From: an uncultured Selenomonadales bacterium
GTDB taxonomy: Bacteria; Bacillota; Negativicutes; Selenomonadales; Selenomonadaceae
Direction: 5' to 3'
DNA length: 64,000 nt
Assembly: GCA_900314765.1 (NCBI GenBank)
Contig: OMWN01000024.1
Coordinates: 1 to 64,000, forward strand
Shown piece by piece: positions 19,986-28,792 of this stretch. The notes under the pieces were generated by a model that saw only the letters and a program-made list of their open reading frames with translations, was not told the DNA's origin and did no database searches. A program made the translations under genes and the position numbers. Every line of letters begins with the position of its first letter. The stretch's first letter is position 1.

Positions 19986-20022
19986 GAATGGAGCATCGCG
20001 ATTTTGCGGTGCTCCATTTTTT
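19986..20022 (+). terminator. Terminator after the M48 gene
   Basis: ATGGAGCATCGC-GATTTT-GCGGTGCTCCAT followed by a T-run. Confidence 0.88.
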
Positions 20023-20129
20023 GCGCGAAAATAAATTCAAGATGACGAAAAAATCATTTAAGATTTTCGCGTGAAATGACGATATAGAGAGTGATATGAC
20101 TTTCGTTAGATTAAGGAAGGCGCATGACA

Positions 20130-20966
20130 ATGAGAAACACGATAATAATAGATCGCACGATGAACAATTTCTCATCGGTCGAGAAGGCGACGCGCTCGCT
20201 GAACCGCGCGACGGCGTCGATGCTCGCGGCAGGGCGCGGCACGTCGAAATATCAGGCGATACTCGAGAGCCTGAAGGAGCGCTACGCCGAAGCGGAGCGC
20301 GACGAGACGCTCGAGCGCACGGGCGACATGTCGCTGACGGACTACAGGGAGTATGTCAATCAAGTCGTCGAGGGCATGCCGACGGACGACTCAAGGAGCC
20401 GCGACACCGTCGCCATCGACATGACGGACGCGTGCCTTGTGCACATGCGCGACGACCCCGAGTATGAGAACTGGGTCATGGACGCGATACGCTCAGCGCT
20501 CGCATCGAAAAATCAGACGTCAGAGATATTCGGCGGCAGCTACATCACGATGCGGTTTGGCAGCGAAAAGGGCGATTTCTCCATCGAGACGTGGGAAAAG
20601 AACGGCTTCGAGATGATGGACATGTTCTCGACGAACAGCAAGACACGCGGCTCGTTCATGACGAAGCAGATGACAAAGCTCCAGCAGACGATGATGACGA
20701 ATACGCTGATGGCGGCGCAGAAGGCGCGGCTCGCGAGCGCCATATCGAGCTACAACGCGGCATCGGGCAGCGCGAGCGGCACCGACGCGGCGACGAACAC
20801 GAAAATCGCGAGCGCAAAACTCTCCGCGCTCATGGGCGACGGCGCGTCGTCATACACGTCGATACTTTCATCGCTCACGGGCGACTACCGTGTGAAAGGC
20901 ACGAGCCTCGTCGCGTCGTACCTCATGATGTTCATGGGCGGCAGCAGCATGGCATCGTTTTTGTGA
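20130..20966 (+). CDS. Hypothetical protein
   Basis: A 278-residue protein I do not recognise, with no signal peptide or clear membrane helix. The N-terminal 130 residues are charged and helical. A central part (IFGGSYITMRFGSEKGDFSI) looks beta-rich. The C-terminal third is Ala/Ser-rich, low in charge (ISSYNAASGSASGTDAATN), and ends in a Met-rich hydrophobic tail (YLMMFMGGSSMASFL). AAGGAAGG suits the ATG at 20130 rather than 20124. The Ser/Thr/Ala composition and helical ends recall secreted or flagellum-related structural proteins, but that is only an impression. Confidence 0.65.
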   Translation: MRNTIIIDRTMNNFSSVEKATRSLNRATASMLAAGRGTSKYQAILESLKERYAEAERDETLERTGDMSLTDYREYVNQVVEGMPTDDSRSRDTVAIDMTDACLVHMRDDPEYENWVMDAIRSALASKNQTSEIFGGSYITMRFGSEKGDFSIETWEKNGFEMMDMFSTNSKTRGSFMTKQMTKLQQTMMTNTLMAAQKARLASAISSYNAASGSASGTDAATNTKIASAKLSALMGDGASSYTSILSSLTGDYRVKGTSLVASYLMMFMGGSSMASFL

Positions 20967-21008
20967 GCAGAGTCGAAAGTGGCTTTGCATGTAAATTTAA
21001 GGATTATC

Positions 21009-21094
21009 GTTCACTTCCAATTCTATCGTGAAGCATCGCTTTCGCTATGCCTCCCACTATGGGGGAGGTGGCCCCGTAGGGGCCGGAGAGGGTT
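21009..21094 (-). repeat. A-family element, copy 5, right half only
   Basis: Ends in GCCTCCCACTATGGGGGAGGTGGCCCC...GGCCGGAGAGGGT with the type-2 module. No left end is seen, so this is a truncated copy. Confidence 0.75.
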
Positions 21095-21160
21095 GCTTCA
21101 GTTTGTTATGAAAGTTTGATTTGTTTGATTTGCTCAAAATTTTAGGGGGACATCCATATA

Positions 21161-21565
21161 ATGATGAAAAAATTAATTTGCGGTGTATGTCTGTCGATTG
21201 CGTGCGTATCGTCATTTGCGAACGCGCCCGCACACGTCTGCGCGGCGCCCGCCGCTGATGCAGAGACGGCGGACAGCGACAAAGAGAAGCCCATCGACCT
21301 CGGCCTCGCGTGGTACATGTTCCCGTCGTCCGTCGGCGACATCAGCGACGACGGCACGACGAAGTCTTTCTCGCTTGTGCTGTGGAAAGGCAACTACTAC
21401 AACAAATATTATTTTCGTCGGCAGGAGACGATGAAGAAAAACGAATTCGACTACTACAACACGAACGACCGCAGCTGGCGCCACTACGACTGGGGCACGA
21501 AGACGCCGCTTTTCAAGGCGTACACCATCGGCTACGACATCGCGTTCAACGGGAAGGAATATTGA
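21161..21565 (+). CDS. Small secreted hypothetical protein
   Basis: A 134-residue protein with a clear signal peptide (MKKLICGVCLSIACVSSFA, cleavage likely near AHVCAAPA). The mature part of about 105 residues is rich in Tyr, Trp and Asp (GLAWYMFPSSVGD, FDYYNTNDRSWRHYDWG). It is probably a periplasmic or surface beta-sandwich domain. No family recognised. Start at 21161 or 21164 behind AGGGGG. A strong terminator follows, so it is monocistronic. Confidence 0.75.
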   Translation: MMKKLICGVCLSIACVSSFANAPAHVCAAPAADAETADSDKEKPIDLGLAWYMFPSSVGDISDDGTTKSFSLVLWKGNYYNKYYFRRQETMKKNEFDYYNTNDRSWRHYDWGTKTPLFKAYTIGYDIAFNGKEY

Positions 21566-21589
21566 AAGTAGAATAGCGGCTGAATCGAA

Positions 21590-21622
21590 AAGCCCACGGC
21601 AAAATTTGCCGTGGGCTCTTTG
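21590..21622 (+). terminator. Terminator after the small secreted protein
   Basis: AGCCCACGGCAAA-ATTTGCCGTGGGCT, a perfect stem followed by CTTTG. Confidence 0.75.
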
Positions 21623-21680
21623 CGTGTATGGGTTGCGGTTGCAAGTTCACTGAGGTGCTTTTACTTTATGTTTGCACGAG

Positions 21681-21937
21681 ACCCTCTCCGCCCCCTGCGG
21701 GGGCACCTCCCCCAGAGTGGGAGGCATAGCGAAAGCGGTGCTTTACGTTATAATTGAAAGTGAACAGCCGTCCTTCACTTTACAGGCAAAGCAAATTACA
21801 CGTTTTCAATTACGATGGGAATGTGCAATCACGTTTTTCTTAATGAACCGCTTTGACTAATGTAAATAATTTCAGCATCTGTAACGCCAGCCTCCCACTC
21901 TGGGGGAGGTGCCGAGCGAATGCGAGGCGGAGAGGGT
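21681..21937 (+). repeat. A-family palindromic element, copy 6
   Basis: Full-length copy: ACCCTCTCCG, type-2 module on the left, type-1 on the right, CGGAGAGGGT. It contains a spurious ORF (SAPCGGTSPRVGGIAKAV) that is translated repeat. Confidence 0.87.
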
Positions 21938-22068
21938 TGCCCTACATTATCCATCACTTCCATGACTTTATTTATATTTGTACGCGCAACTATTTATATT
22001 TAGTGGTATAATGCTTTTAATTGACGACAATACTGACGTCAATTATGAAGCGAAAAGGGGTGAGACGC

Positions 22069-23511
22069 GTGAATGTGAGGCTTTTGTGCTTGGTGCTCGG
22101 CCAAGCGACGATGGTTGTCGGCATGGCAATGCTGCTGCCGCTCATTCACGCGCTCTTTCTTTTGTCACCGCTCGTGCCGGGTCTCTTCGCCGCGTTTCTT
22201 GTCACGATGACGGTGGGCGAGATTTTCGCGCGCTACGGCAAAAATCATCCACAGAAATTTGAGCTCATGGATGCGGCGGGTGTGATGGTGCTTATATGGC
22301 CGACGTTTTCCTTGGTCGGCATGCTGCCGTTTCTTTTCACAGGCCTCGAATGGCCCATCGACGCATTTTTTGAGAGCGTGTCATGCCTCACATCGACGGG
22401 CATATCGCTTCTGGAGGAGTCGGCGCCTAATCCGATATTCGTGTGGCGCTGCCTGCTCTCGTGGATAGGCAGTCTCACGTTCATCATATTGCTCGTGACG
22501 GTGGCGCCGCCTGTCTGCGGCTCGCTCGGCCTCGTCGTGACATACGAGCAGAGCCTCGAGTTCAGCCCGATGATTCGCCGCATGCAGCGCGCGTCGCTCA
22601 GGGCGCTCAAGATGTACGGATTTTTGACGGGCATATCGCTCATACTTTTTCTCACGACGGGCATCGGCGTCGTCGAAGCCGTGAAAATGGCGCTGATGTC
22701 TATATCGACGGGCGGCTGGTCAGAGCACAATGTGTTCCTTTTGCGCAATGACCCGTGGCTAGAGGCGGTCGCGTCGTTTTCGATGATGCTTGCGAGCGTG
22801 AATTTTCTCCTTTATTGGCAGGCCGTGAGACAGAGGTCGCTCAAAACGATATTCCGCGACGGCGAGCTGCGCGTCTTTGTCTGTATGGCGGCGGCGTTCG
22901 CGGCCATCATTGCCTTTCATTTGTGGTATACGGGCACGTATGGCGCATTCAACAGCATTCGCTACGCGATTTTTCATGTTTTGTCTTTCTCGTCGACGAG
23001 CGGTTTTTTGGCAGCGGACGTCACGGCGTGGCCAGACTTCGACAGATTTGCGCTTTTATTGCTCGTCGCCATCGGCGGGTGTATCGGCTCGCTTTCGGGC
23101 GGGTTCAAGGTCAAGCGCATGGTCATTCTTTTCAAAATGACATTCGCCGAAATGCGTCGCTCGCTTCACCCGCACATGGTCTCGCACATCGGCATCGGCG
23201 ACGAGCTTGTGCCGCTTCGCATCGTCATGAATATTCTTTGCTATTTCTTCGTCCACATATCGGTGGTCTTTGTCTTCACGCTGCTTTTGTCCATCGCCGA
23301 CATACGTCTCTCGGAGGCAGTCGGCATCGCGTTAGCAATGATTTCATCCGTCGGCTCGGCCTCGGGCCTTTATGGCGCCGACGTGTTCACGAATTTCGCG
23401 CCGGGCTTCAAGCTGACGTGCTGTGTGTTCATGATGATAGGACGCATCGAGGTCTTTGCGCTGATGCTTTGGCTCGCGGGCGAGTTCGAGGACAGGCATA
23501 AAAAATGGTGA
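22069..23511 (+). CDS. TrkH/KtrB family cation transporter subunit, first of two
   Basis: A 480-residue membrane protein of the K+ (or Na+) uptake channel family built from four membrane-pore-membrane repeats. The four filter turns are at CLTSTGIS, SISTGGWS, SSTSGFL and SVGSASGLYG. The first three keep the T-x-G pattern; the fourth is SVGS. GTG at 22069 follows AGGGGTG; an ATG at 22045 is an alternative. No regulatory TrkA/KtrA gene is nearby. It is 19 bases from a paralogous gene, an unusual tandem. Confidence 0.88.
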   Translation: MNVRLLCLVLGQATMVVGMAMLLPLIHALFLLSPLVPGLFAAFLVTMTVGEIFARYGKNHPQKFELMDAAGVMVLIWPTFSLVGMLPFLFTGLEWPIDAFFESVSCLTSTGISLLEESAPNPIFVWRCLLSWIGSLTFIILLVTVAPPVCGSLGLVVTYEQSLEFSPMIRRMQRASLRALKMYGFLTGISLILFLTTGIGVVEAVKMALMSISTGGWSEHNVFLLRNDPWLEAVASFSMMLASVNFLLYWQAVRQRSLKTIFRDGELRVFVCMAAAFAAIIAFHLWYTGTYGAFNSIRYAIFHVLSFSSTSGFLAADVTAWPDFDRFALLLLVAIGGCIGSLSGGFKVKRMVILFKMTFAEMRRSLHPHMVSHIGIGDELVPLRIVMNILCYFFVHISVVFVFTLLLSIADIRLSEAVGIALAMISSVGSASGLYGADVFTNFAPGFKLTCCVFMMIGRIEVFALMLWLAGEFEDRHKKW

Positions 23512-23530
23512 GAAATGAGGTGAGGTTCTT

Positions 23531-25000
23531 TTGAATTTTGTCGTCATCGCGGAGATTCTTGGGAGTCTCGCTTTTTCCGTCAGCGCCGTCATGATGTTGC
23601 CGATGGTGGTTGCCATATATTACGGCGAGGCGAATGCGGCAGCAGCATTTTTCTTCGCGGCGATGGGCGCAATGCTTCTCGGCGGCGCTTTCAAGCAAGT
23701 GTCTGGGCCTGAGCACAATGCGGACGTGCCTGTCCGTGAGGGCGTTGCTGTCACGGGCGTCGGCTGGCTCATGGTGACTATCATATCGATGCTGCCGTAT
23801 CTTTTTGGCGGCTACCTCGGCCCGCTCGACAGCCTCGCCGAGTCGGTGTCGGGTCTTTCGGGCACGGGCGCGACGTTCATTGCCGACCTCGACCCATTTC
23901 CGAGGAGCATGCTTTTTTGGCGCAGTCTCACGAACTGGATTGGCGGCATCGGGATCATCGTCATATTCATGGCGCTCCTGCCGCAGTTTGGGCGCGGCAC
24001 GATGAATCTTTTGAAAGCGGAGGCGACGGGCCCCGTCTCGGAGCGTCAGCTGCCGCGCATACGCGACAACGCAATGGCGCTTTTCGGCGTGTATATCATT
24101 TTCACGGTGCTCTGCGCCGTATCGTATTTCCTTTGCGGCATGGACGTCTACGCCGCTGTCAATCACGCGCTCACGACGATTGCGACGGGCGGATTTTCCA
24201 TTTACAACAACAGCTTCTTTTATTTTGACAGTCCGATCATAGAGGGTGTCGCGATATTTTTCATGCTGCTCTCGAGCGGGAGTTTTGGCATGTACGTGCT
24301 CGCAATGCGCGCGGGCGCGGGCGGCTGGCGCATCGTGTGGGAAAATACGGAGTATCGCGTGTTCCTTTTGATATACGTCGTGACGACGTGCCTCGTGACG
24401 ATCGACATCGCGACGGAGATGGATGTGAGCGTTCTCCACGCACTGCGAATTGCGGCGTTTCAGACGGCATCCTTAAGTTCGACGACGGGTTTTGTCTCGG
24501 ACGATTTCGACCTCTGGCCGTCGTTTTCAAAGGGCGTTTTGCTTTTCCTCATGTTCATGGGCGGCTGTGCGGGCTCGACGGCGGGCGGCTTCAAAATCAC
24601 GCGCTTCGTTGTGATGGTGAAGCTCGTGAGAAATCTCATTCACAAAAAGCTCCATCCTCAGAGCGTGCTGCGCGTGTCGATGAACGGCGTGCTGATGTCA
24701 GAGCAGACGCTTTTCAACATCACGCGCCACTTCTTCGTCTACGTCATGCTCGATGTGATTTTCGCGTTTTTCCTCATATTCGACGGCATCGGCATGATAG
24801 ACGCGGTCAGCGTGTCCGTGTCGACGATGGGCAGCGTCGGCCCAGGCTTCGGCATTGCGGGCGCGACGAGCACGTATGCGCTCTTGCCGATGTTCTCCGA
24901 GGCTGTCGCGTGCTTTGCGATGTTCCTCGGCCGTCTCGAGATTTTCACGGTGCTCGCGCTTTTGACGCCGGAGTTTTGGCGCAAAGGACGACGCTGGTGA
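23531..25000 (+). CDS. TrkH/KtrB family cation transporter subunit, second of two
   Basis: A 489-residue paralogue of the preceding gene. Its filter turns are more canonical: LSGTGATF, TIATGGFS, SSTTGFVSDDF and MGSVGPGFG. The conserved GGCAGSTAGGFKITR lies between repeats three and four and corresponds to GGCIGSLSGGFKVKR in the first gene. TTG start with GAGGT upstream. The two genes form one transcription unit. They may form a heterodimeric channel or two channels with different ion preference; TrkH proteins normally work as homodimers with a TrkA ring. Confidence 0.9.
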   Translation: MNFVVIAEILGSLAFSVSAVMMLPMVVAIYYGEANAAAAFFFAAMGAMLLGGAFKQVSGPEHNADVPVREGVAVTGVGWLMVTIISMLPYLFGGYLGPLDSLAESVSGLSGTGATFIADLDPFPRSMLFWRSLTNWIGGIGIIVIFMALLPQFGRGTMNLLKAEATGPVSERQLPRIRDNAMALFGVYIIFTVLCAVSYFLCGMDVYAAVNHALTTIATGGFSIYNNSFFYFDSPIIEGVAIFFMLLSSGSFGMYVLAMRAGAGGWRIVWENTEYRVFLLIYVVTTCLVTIDIATEMDVSVLHALRIAAFQTASLSSTTGFVSDDFDLWPSFSKGVLLFLMFMGGCAGSTAGGFKITRFVVMVKLVRNLIHKKLHPQSVLRVSMNGVLMSEQTLFNITRHFFVYVMLDVIFAFFLIFDGIGMIDAVSVSVSTMGSVGPGFGIAGATSTYALLPMFSEAVACFAMFLGRLEIFTVLALLTPEFWRKGRRW

Positions 25001-25038
25001 CGCTGATGGCAGAATGACAAAATGTTTTCGAAAAAAAC

Positions 25039-25066
25039 TTTGATATGAAAAATTATATGTTATAAT
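25039..25066 (+). promoter_or_regulatory. Promoter of the HTH gene
   Basis: TTTGAT, 16 bases, TATAAT, about 30 bases before the TTG start. Confidence 0.55.
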
Positions 25067-25098
25067 AGTAACATTAAAAAGAAGGGCGGGGTGTAACG

Positions 25099-25704
25099 TT
25101 GATTACGGGAGAATTCAAGCTGACGTATGGCAAAATCGAGCTTTCCTCCATCAATACGGGTGCGCGCAGGAGGCTCGCGAAAAAGTTGGTCGACATCGAT
25201 GAGGCGTATGTCATTTCCATCGACCAAGAGAAAAATTATCTGCTCATCCTCACGGTGGAGGGCGGAAAGTGGCGCATCATCGCGGACACGGCGGCGGATC
25301 CGTCGCGCGGGCAGGTAGAGGTGTATCGCGAGGCGGGCATCGATGAGGCGGGCATGCCGATCGTCTGCCGTGCGGCCGCGCGCTGGGGCAAGGACCGCGT
25401 GCCCGGTCGTCCGTCGATATACGACGACGAGAAAGAGGGGCAGGAAATCTTTGTGCAGCACGTCTACGAGGGCAAATCGATTCGCGCCATTGCTGCGGAT
25501 ATGCACATGAGCCCATCGACGGTGCAGAAGATTTTGAACCGTGTGCGCATGAAAGTCGCGAAGAAAATGCTCGACGGCGAGCTGCTGTTGTCGCCGGAGT
25601 CGCCGATATACGCAAAGAGCCTCGATGTGCTGCGCTGGGCCATGAAGAACAGTGAAGGCGAGGAGCAGGAGAAGTATCGCCAATTTTTGAAGACGCAAAT
25701 ATAA
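25099..25704 (+). CDS. HTH DNA-binding protein, resolvase-like C-terminal helix-turn-helix
   Basis: A 201-residue protein. The first 110 residues form an unrecognised domain with beta-strand character (YVISIDQEKNYLLILTVEGG). Then GRPSIYDDEKEG introduces a helix-turn-helix (YEGKSIRAIAADMHMSPSTVQKILNR, residues about 133-158). This is the sort found at the C-terminus of site-specific recombinases and in small regulators. No recombinase catalytic serine domain is present. TTG at 25099 lies after GGGCGGGGTG. Likely a transcription regulator; target unknown. Confidence 0.7.
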   Translation: MITGEFKLTYGKIELSSINTGARRRLAKKLVDIDEAYVISIDQEKNYLLILTVEGGKWRIIADTAADPSRGQVEVYREAGIDEAGMPIVCRAAARWGKDRVPGRPSIYDDEKEGQEIFVQHVYEGKSIRAIAADMHMSPSTVQKILNRVRMKVAKKMLDGELLLSPESPIYAKSLDVLRWAMKNSEGEEQEKYRQFLKTQI

Positions 25705-25774
25705 ACAGCAAAATATAAACAGTAATCGTAACAAATAACAAGAATAAGAAACGTGCTTTAAAAGGAAATTTTTG

Positions 25775-26992
25775 ATGAACGAGAAACATATTTCATGCTT
25801 TGAGCCCGCCTATCTGGAGAAATTCGTCTGCGATGGCTCCGTTTGCGGCTCAAAGTGTTGTCACAAGTGGGGCATCCTCATAGACGACAAAACATATAGA
25901 AAATATCAAGCTATAGAGCCTGCGTCGGAACGAGACGCGATAATCTCGCATATCACGACGATAAACGATGACGGCGAGGAGCATCTGACATTCATAAAGG
26001 ACGAGTGCGACGGATGCTCGCTGCTCGATGACGACGGTCTCTGTCACATACAGCGCCAAAAAAAATACGGCGCGTCGTATCTCTCAAATGTCTGCGCCGA
26101 GTTTCCACGGCGCACGTACTACATCGAGGGCTTCTCTGTGCGCGCGCTCTCGCTCGTGTGCCCGATTGCCGCGCGGCTCGCGCTTATATCGCGCGAGCCG
26201 ATGACGTTTCACACGGTGGAGATTTCCGATGAGCGCCTCGACTATTTCATCACGCGGCCAGCGGAGACGATACCAGCGGCGGGTGCTTTTTTCAGCGTGT
26301 TCACGACGGGCGTCAATATACTTCAAAATCGCAAGCTCACAATCGGCGAGCGACTGTTGGCACTCGGACTGTTTCTCGATTATGCAGACGATTTCGTAAC
26401 ATCGAATGATGTGGCCGGCCTCGAGCGATTCGCCGAGAATTACAGGCAGCCCAATGAAGAAACATTCGCGAATGTTTCGGCATCGTTCGCGTTCGATGCG
26501 TCGCTTCATTTTTCGCTCATGACGGGACTCATTGATGCACTGTACGACGACCGCTCGATTTATCCCGTTGGCAATCCCGACGATTATCTCGTGCCATTCC
26601 GCGAGACGTTCGGCACCGATATGGAGAAATGGGAGCGCGGCGAAAAAGCGTATCGCGAAAAGGTCGTGAAGCCGTTTGACTATGTTATCGAGAATTATCT
26701 CGTCAATGAATTCGTCGGCGGGCTGTATCCGTCTATGACGAATGGCTCGTTCTTCCATAATTTTATAGTATTTGTAACGTTTTATAATGTGCTTGAGCTC
26801 ATGCTCATGACGACGGCGATGATGCGAGATGTTACTGAGGACGATGTGCTCCGCGCCGTGGAGAGGCTCGGCGTCAGAACAGATCACACGCTCGAGTACA
26901 TACGACGCGTTGAATCATATATGAAGGACAAGGAAGAAAACGGTGCGATGCTATTGACGGCACTCGTCGATGCTTCGGATAAAATCGATTGA
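25775..26992 (+). CDS. fliB: Probable flagellin lysine-N-methylase
   Basis: A 405-residue cytoplasmic protein of the FliB family, which methylates lysines of flagellin in Salmonella and relatives. The N-terminal part carries the family's cysteine cluster: CDGSVCGSKCCHKWG near residues 17-31, then CDGCSLLDDDGLCHI and VCAEFPRR, suggesting an iron-sulfur or metal site. The rest is helical. The ATG follows AAAGGAA by 7 bases. No flagellar operon is adjacent; flgE is 16 kb away. The assignment rests on the cysteine pattern and length, so moderate confidence. Confidence 0.7.
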   Translation: MNEKHISCFEPAYLEKFVCDGSVCGSKCCHKWGILIDDKTYRKYQAIEPASERDAIISHITTINDDGEEHLTFIKDECDGCSLLDDDGLCHIQRQKKYGASYLSNVCAEFPRRTYYIEGFSVRALSLVCPIAARLALISREPMTFHTVEISDERLDYFITRPAETIPAAGAFFSVFTTGVNILQNRKLTIGERLLALGLFLDYADDFVTSNDVAGLERFAENYRQPNEETFANVSASFAFDASLHFSLMTGLIDALYDDRSIYPVGNPDDYLVPFRETFGTDMEKWERGEKAYREKVVKPFDYVIENYLVNEFVGGLYPSMTNGSFFHNFIVFVTFYNVLELMLMTTAMMRDVTEDDVLRAVERLGVRTDHTLEYIRRVESYMKDKEENGAMLLTALVDASDKID

Positions 26993-27016
26993 AAGGAAGA
27001 AAGGGGAAAAGGCTTC

Positions 27017-27826
27017 ATGATAAATCAACTGAACCCTTTGGCGCCGTCGCGGCGTGAGCTTCTGCTCGAGGGCGCCCATGACGGCATACCGATAGCGCTC
27101 GGCTACATCGTCGTCGGATTCACGCTCGGCATCGCCGCGAGAAACGCGGGTTTCACGCCGTTCATGGGCTTCATCACGAGCTTTTTCAACAACGCCTCGG
27201 CGGGCGAGTACGCGGCGTTCGTGTTGGCTTCGTCCGATGCGTCGTACATCGAGATGGCCATCATGACGCTCATCGCGAACGCGCGGTATCTTTTGATGGC
27301 CTGCGTCATCAGTCAGCGTCTCGCGCCAGACGCCTCGCTGCTTCAGCGTGTGCTCATCGGCTTTGACCTCACGGACGAGATTTTCGGCATCACGGCGGCG
27401 CGCTATGTCACGCGCGCCGTCGAGCCCGCCTACGTCTATGGCGCTATGCTCGTCGCGCTGCCTGCGTGGTCGGGCGGCACGGCGATGGGCGTCATCGCGG
27501 GGAGCATCCTGCCGCCGTATCTCGTCTCGGCGCTCTCGGTCGCGCTCTACGGCATGTTCATCGCCATCATCATTCCGCCATCGAAAAAAGACCACATCGT
27601 TGGCATTTTCGTTTTGCTAAGTTTCGGCGCGAGCTTTTTCGCGGCGCATCTGCCGTATATCATGACGCTCTCGAGCGGCACGCGGACGATTATTTTGACC
27701 GTCGTTCTCTCATCGGCTGCCGCGATACTTTTCCCTATCAAAGATGACAATCAGCAGAGTGACGAGAATAAAGGCATAGATACCGTAACGGATGCGGATA
27801 GAGAAATGGAGGCGCGGCGCCCATGA
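27017..27826 (+). CDS. azlC: Branched-chain amino acid exporter, large subunit AzlC
   Basis: A 269-residue inner-membrane protein with about seven helices. The AzlC signature GIPIALGYIVVGFTLGIAARNAGF is near residue 23, and the conserved GFDLTDEIFGITAARY follows. With AzlD it exports branched-chain amino acids or analogues. The C-terminal tail is hydrophilic and charged and overlaps the start of azlD by 4 bases (ATGA). GAAAGG-type ribosome site. Confidence 0.92.
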   Translation: MINQLNPLAPSRRELLLEGAHDGIPIALGYIVVGFTLGIAARNAGFTPFMGFITSFFNNASAGEYAAFVLASSDASYIEMAIMTLIANARYLLMACVISQRLAPDASLLQRVLIGFDLTDEIFGITAARYVTRAVEPAYVYGAMLVALPAWSGGTAMGVIAGSILPPYLVSALSVALYGMFIAIIIPPSKKDHIVGIFVLLSFGASFFAAHLPYIMTLSSGTRTIILTVVLSSAAAILFPIKDDNQQSDENKGIDTVTDADREMEARRP

Positions 27827-28128
27827 CACACGACATATACATGTACATCGCCGTCATGAGTGCGGTGACGCTCGCCATTCGCATATTGCCGCTCACGCTC
27901 ATCAGGCGCCAAGTCAAAAGCCAATTTCTGCGCTCGTTCCTCTACTATGTGCCGTATGTGACGCTCGCCGTCATGACGTTTCCCGCCATCATCGAGGCGA
28001 CGCATGTGCCGGCGGCAGGCGCGGTCGCGCTCTTTTTCGGCATAGCACTCGCGTGGTTCGGAGCGAGCCTCTTTCAAGTCGCAGTCACGTGCTGCGTCGC
28101 CGTTTTCATCGTTGAGTGTTTGATGTGA
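27823..28128 (+). CDS. azlD: Branched-chain amino acid exporter, small subunit AzlD
   Basis: A 101-residue protein with four hydrophobic segments. It begins MYIAVMSAVTLAIRILPLTL and contains YYVPYVTLAVMTFPAIIE, the AzlD core. Start overlaps the azlC stop, giving translational coupling. Confidence 0.9.
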   Translation: MTHDIYMYIAVMSAVTLAIRILPLTLIRRQVKSQFLRSFLYYVPYVTLAVMTFPAIIEATHVPAAGAVALFFGIALAWFGASLFQVAVTCCVAVFIVECLM

Positions 28129-28190
28129 CGCGTGGTTGATTAATGTGATATAAAATTTTTTGATATGATTTTTCAGAGGAGACGATTTTC

Positions 28191-28775
28191 ATGGAATCAA
28201 AAATTTCACGCGATGCGGCGCTCGAGCTGCTCAAAAAATACAACAAGGAGCCGTTTCATATACAGCATGGCTTGACGCTTGAGGGCGTCATGCGTTGGTT
28301 CGCAGAGCATGAGGGATTTGCGGACGATGCCGAATATTGGGGCATCGTCGGACTCCTGCACGATGTGGATTTTGAGATGTGGCCGGAGGAGCATTGCAAA
28401 AAGGCGCCAGAGCTCCTTCGTGAAGCGGGCGTCGGCGACGATATGATTCGTTCGATTTGCTCGCACGGCTACGGCATTTGCGTCGACATAAAGCCAGAGC
28501 ATCAGATGGAGAAAATTCTCTTCACGGTCGATGAACTCACGGGTCTCATCGGCGCGGCGGCACTCATGCGCCCGTCGAAGAGCGTCATGGACATGGAAGT
28601 GAAAAGCATAAAGAAAAAATTCAAGGACAAAAGATTTGCTGCGGGCTGCTCGCGCGACATCATAAAGCAGGGGGCGGAGATGCTCGGCTGGGATTTGGCC
28701 GACGTATTCGAGAAAACGCTTGAGGCGATGAAATCGTGCGAGGAGAGCATCAGAAAAGAAATGGGCGAGGCGTAA
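28191..28775 (+). CDS. HD domain phosphohydrolase-like protein
   Basis: A 194-residue protein. The HD-type metal site can be traced: His in HIQHGLTLEGVMRW, the HD pair in GLLHDVDFEMW, and His in SICSHGYGI. The later Asp is likely in TVDELTGLIG. Such small HD proteins hydrolyse phosphate esters, often nucleotides, but the substrate is not predictable. GAGGAG upstream of the ATG. It lies 18 bases before a DMT exporter gene and may share its transcript. Confidence 0.82.
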   Translation: MESKISRDAALELLKKYNKEPFHIQHGLTLEGVMRWFAEHEGFADDAEYWGIVGLLHDVDFEMWPEEHCKKAPELLREAGVGDDMIRSICSHGYGICVDIKPEHQMEKILFTVDELTGLIGAAALMRPSKSVMDMEVKSIKKKFKDKRFAAGCSRDIIKQGAEMLGWDLADVFEKTLEAMKSCEESIRKEMGEA

Positions 28776-28792
28776 AAGGACGGTGACAGCGG

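Noticed and set aside
21672-21860. Small ORF reading SAPCGGTSPRVGGIAKAV, also at 32179-32454
   Set aside because: It is the translated left end of A-family repeats, recurs in several copies and has no ribosome site.
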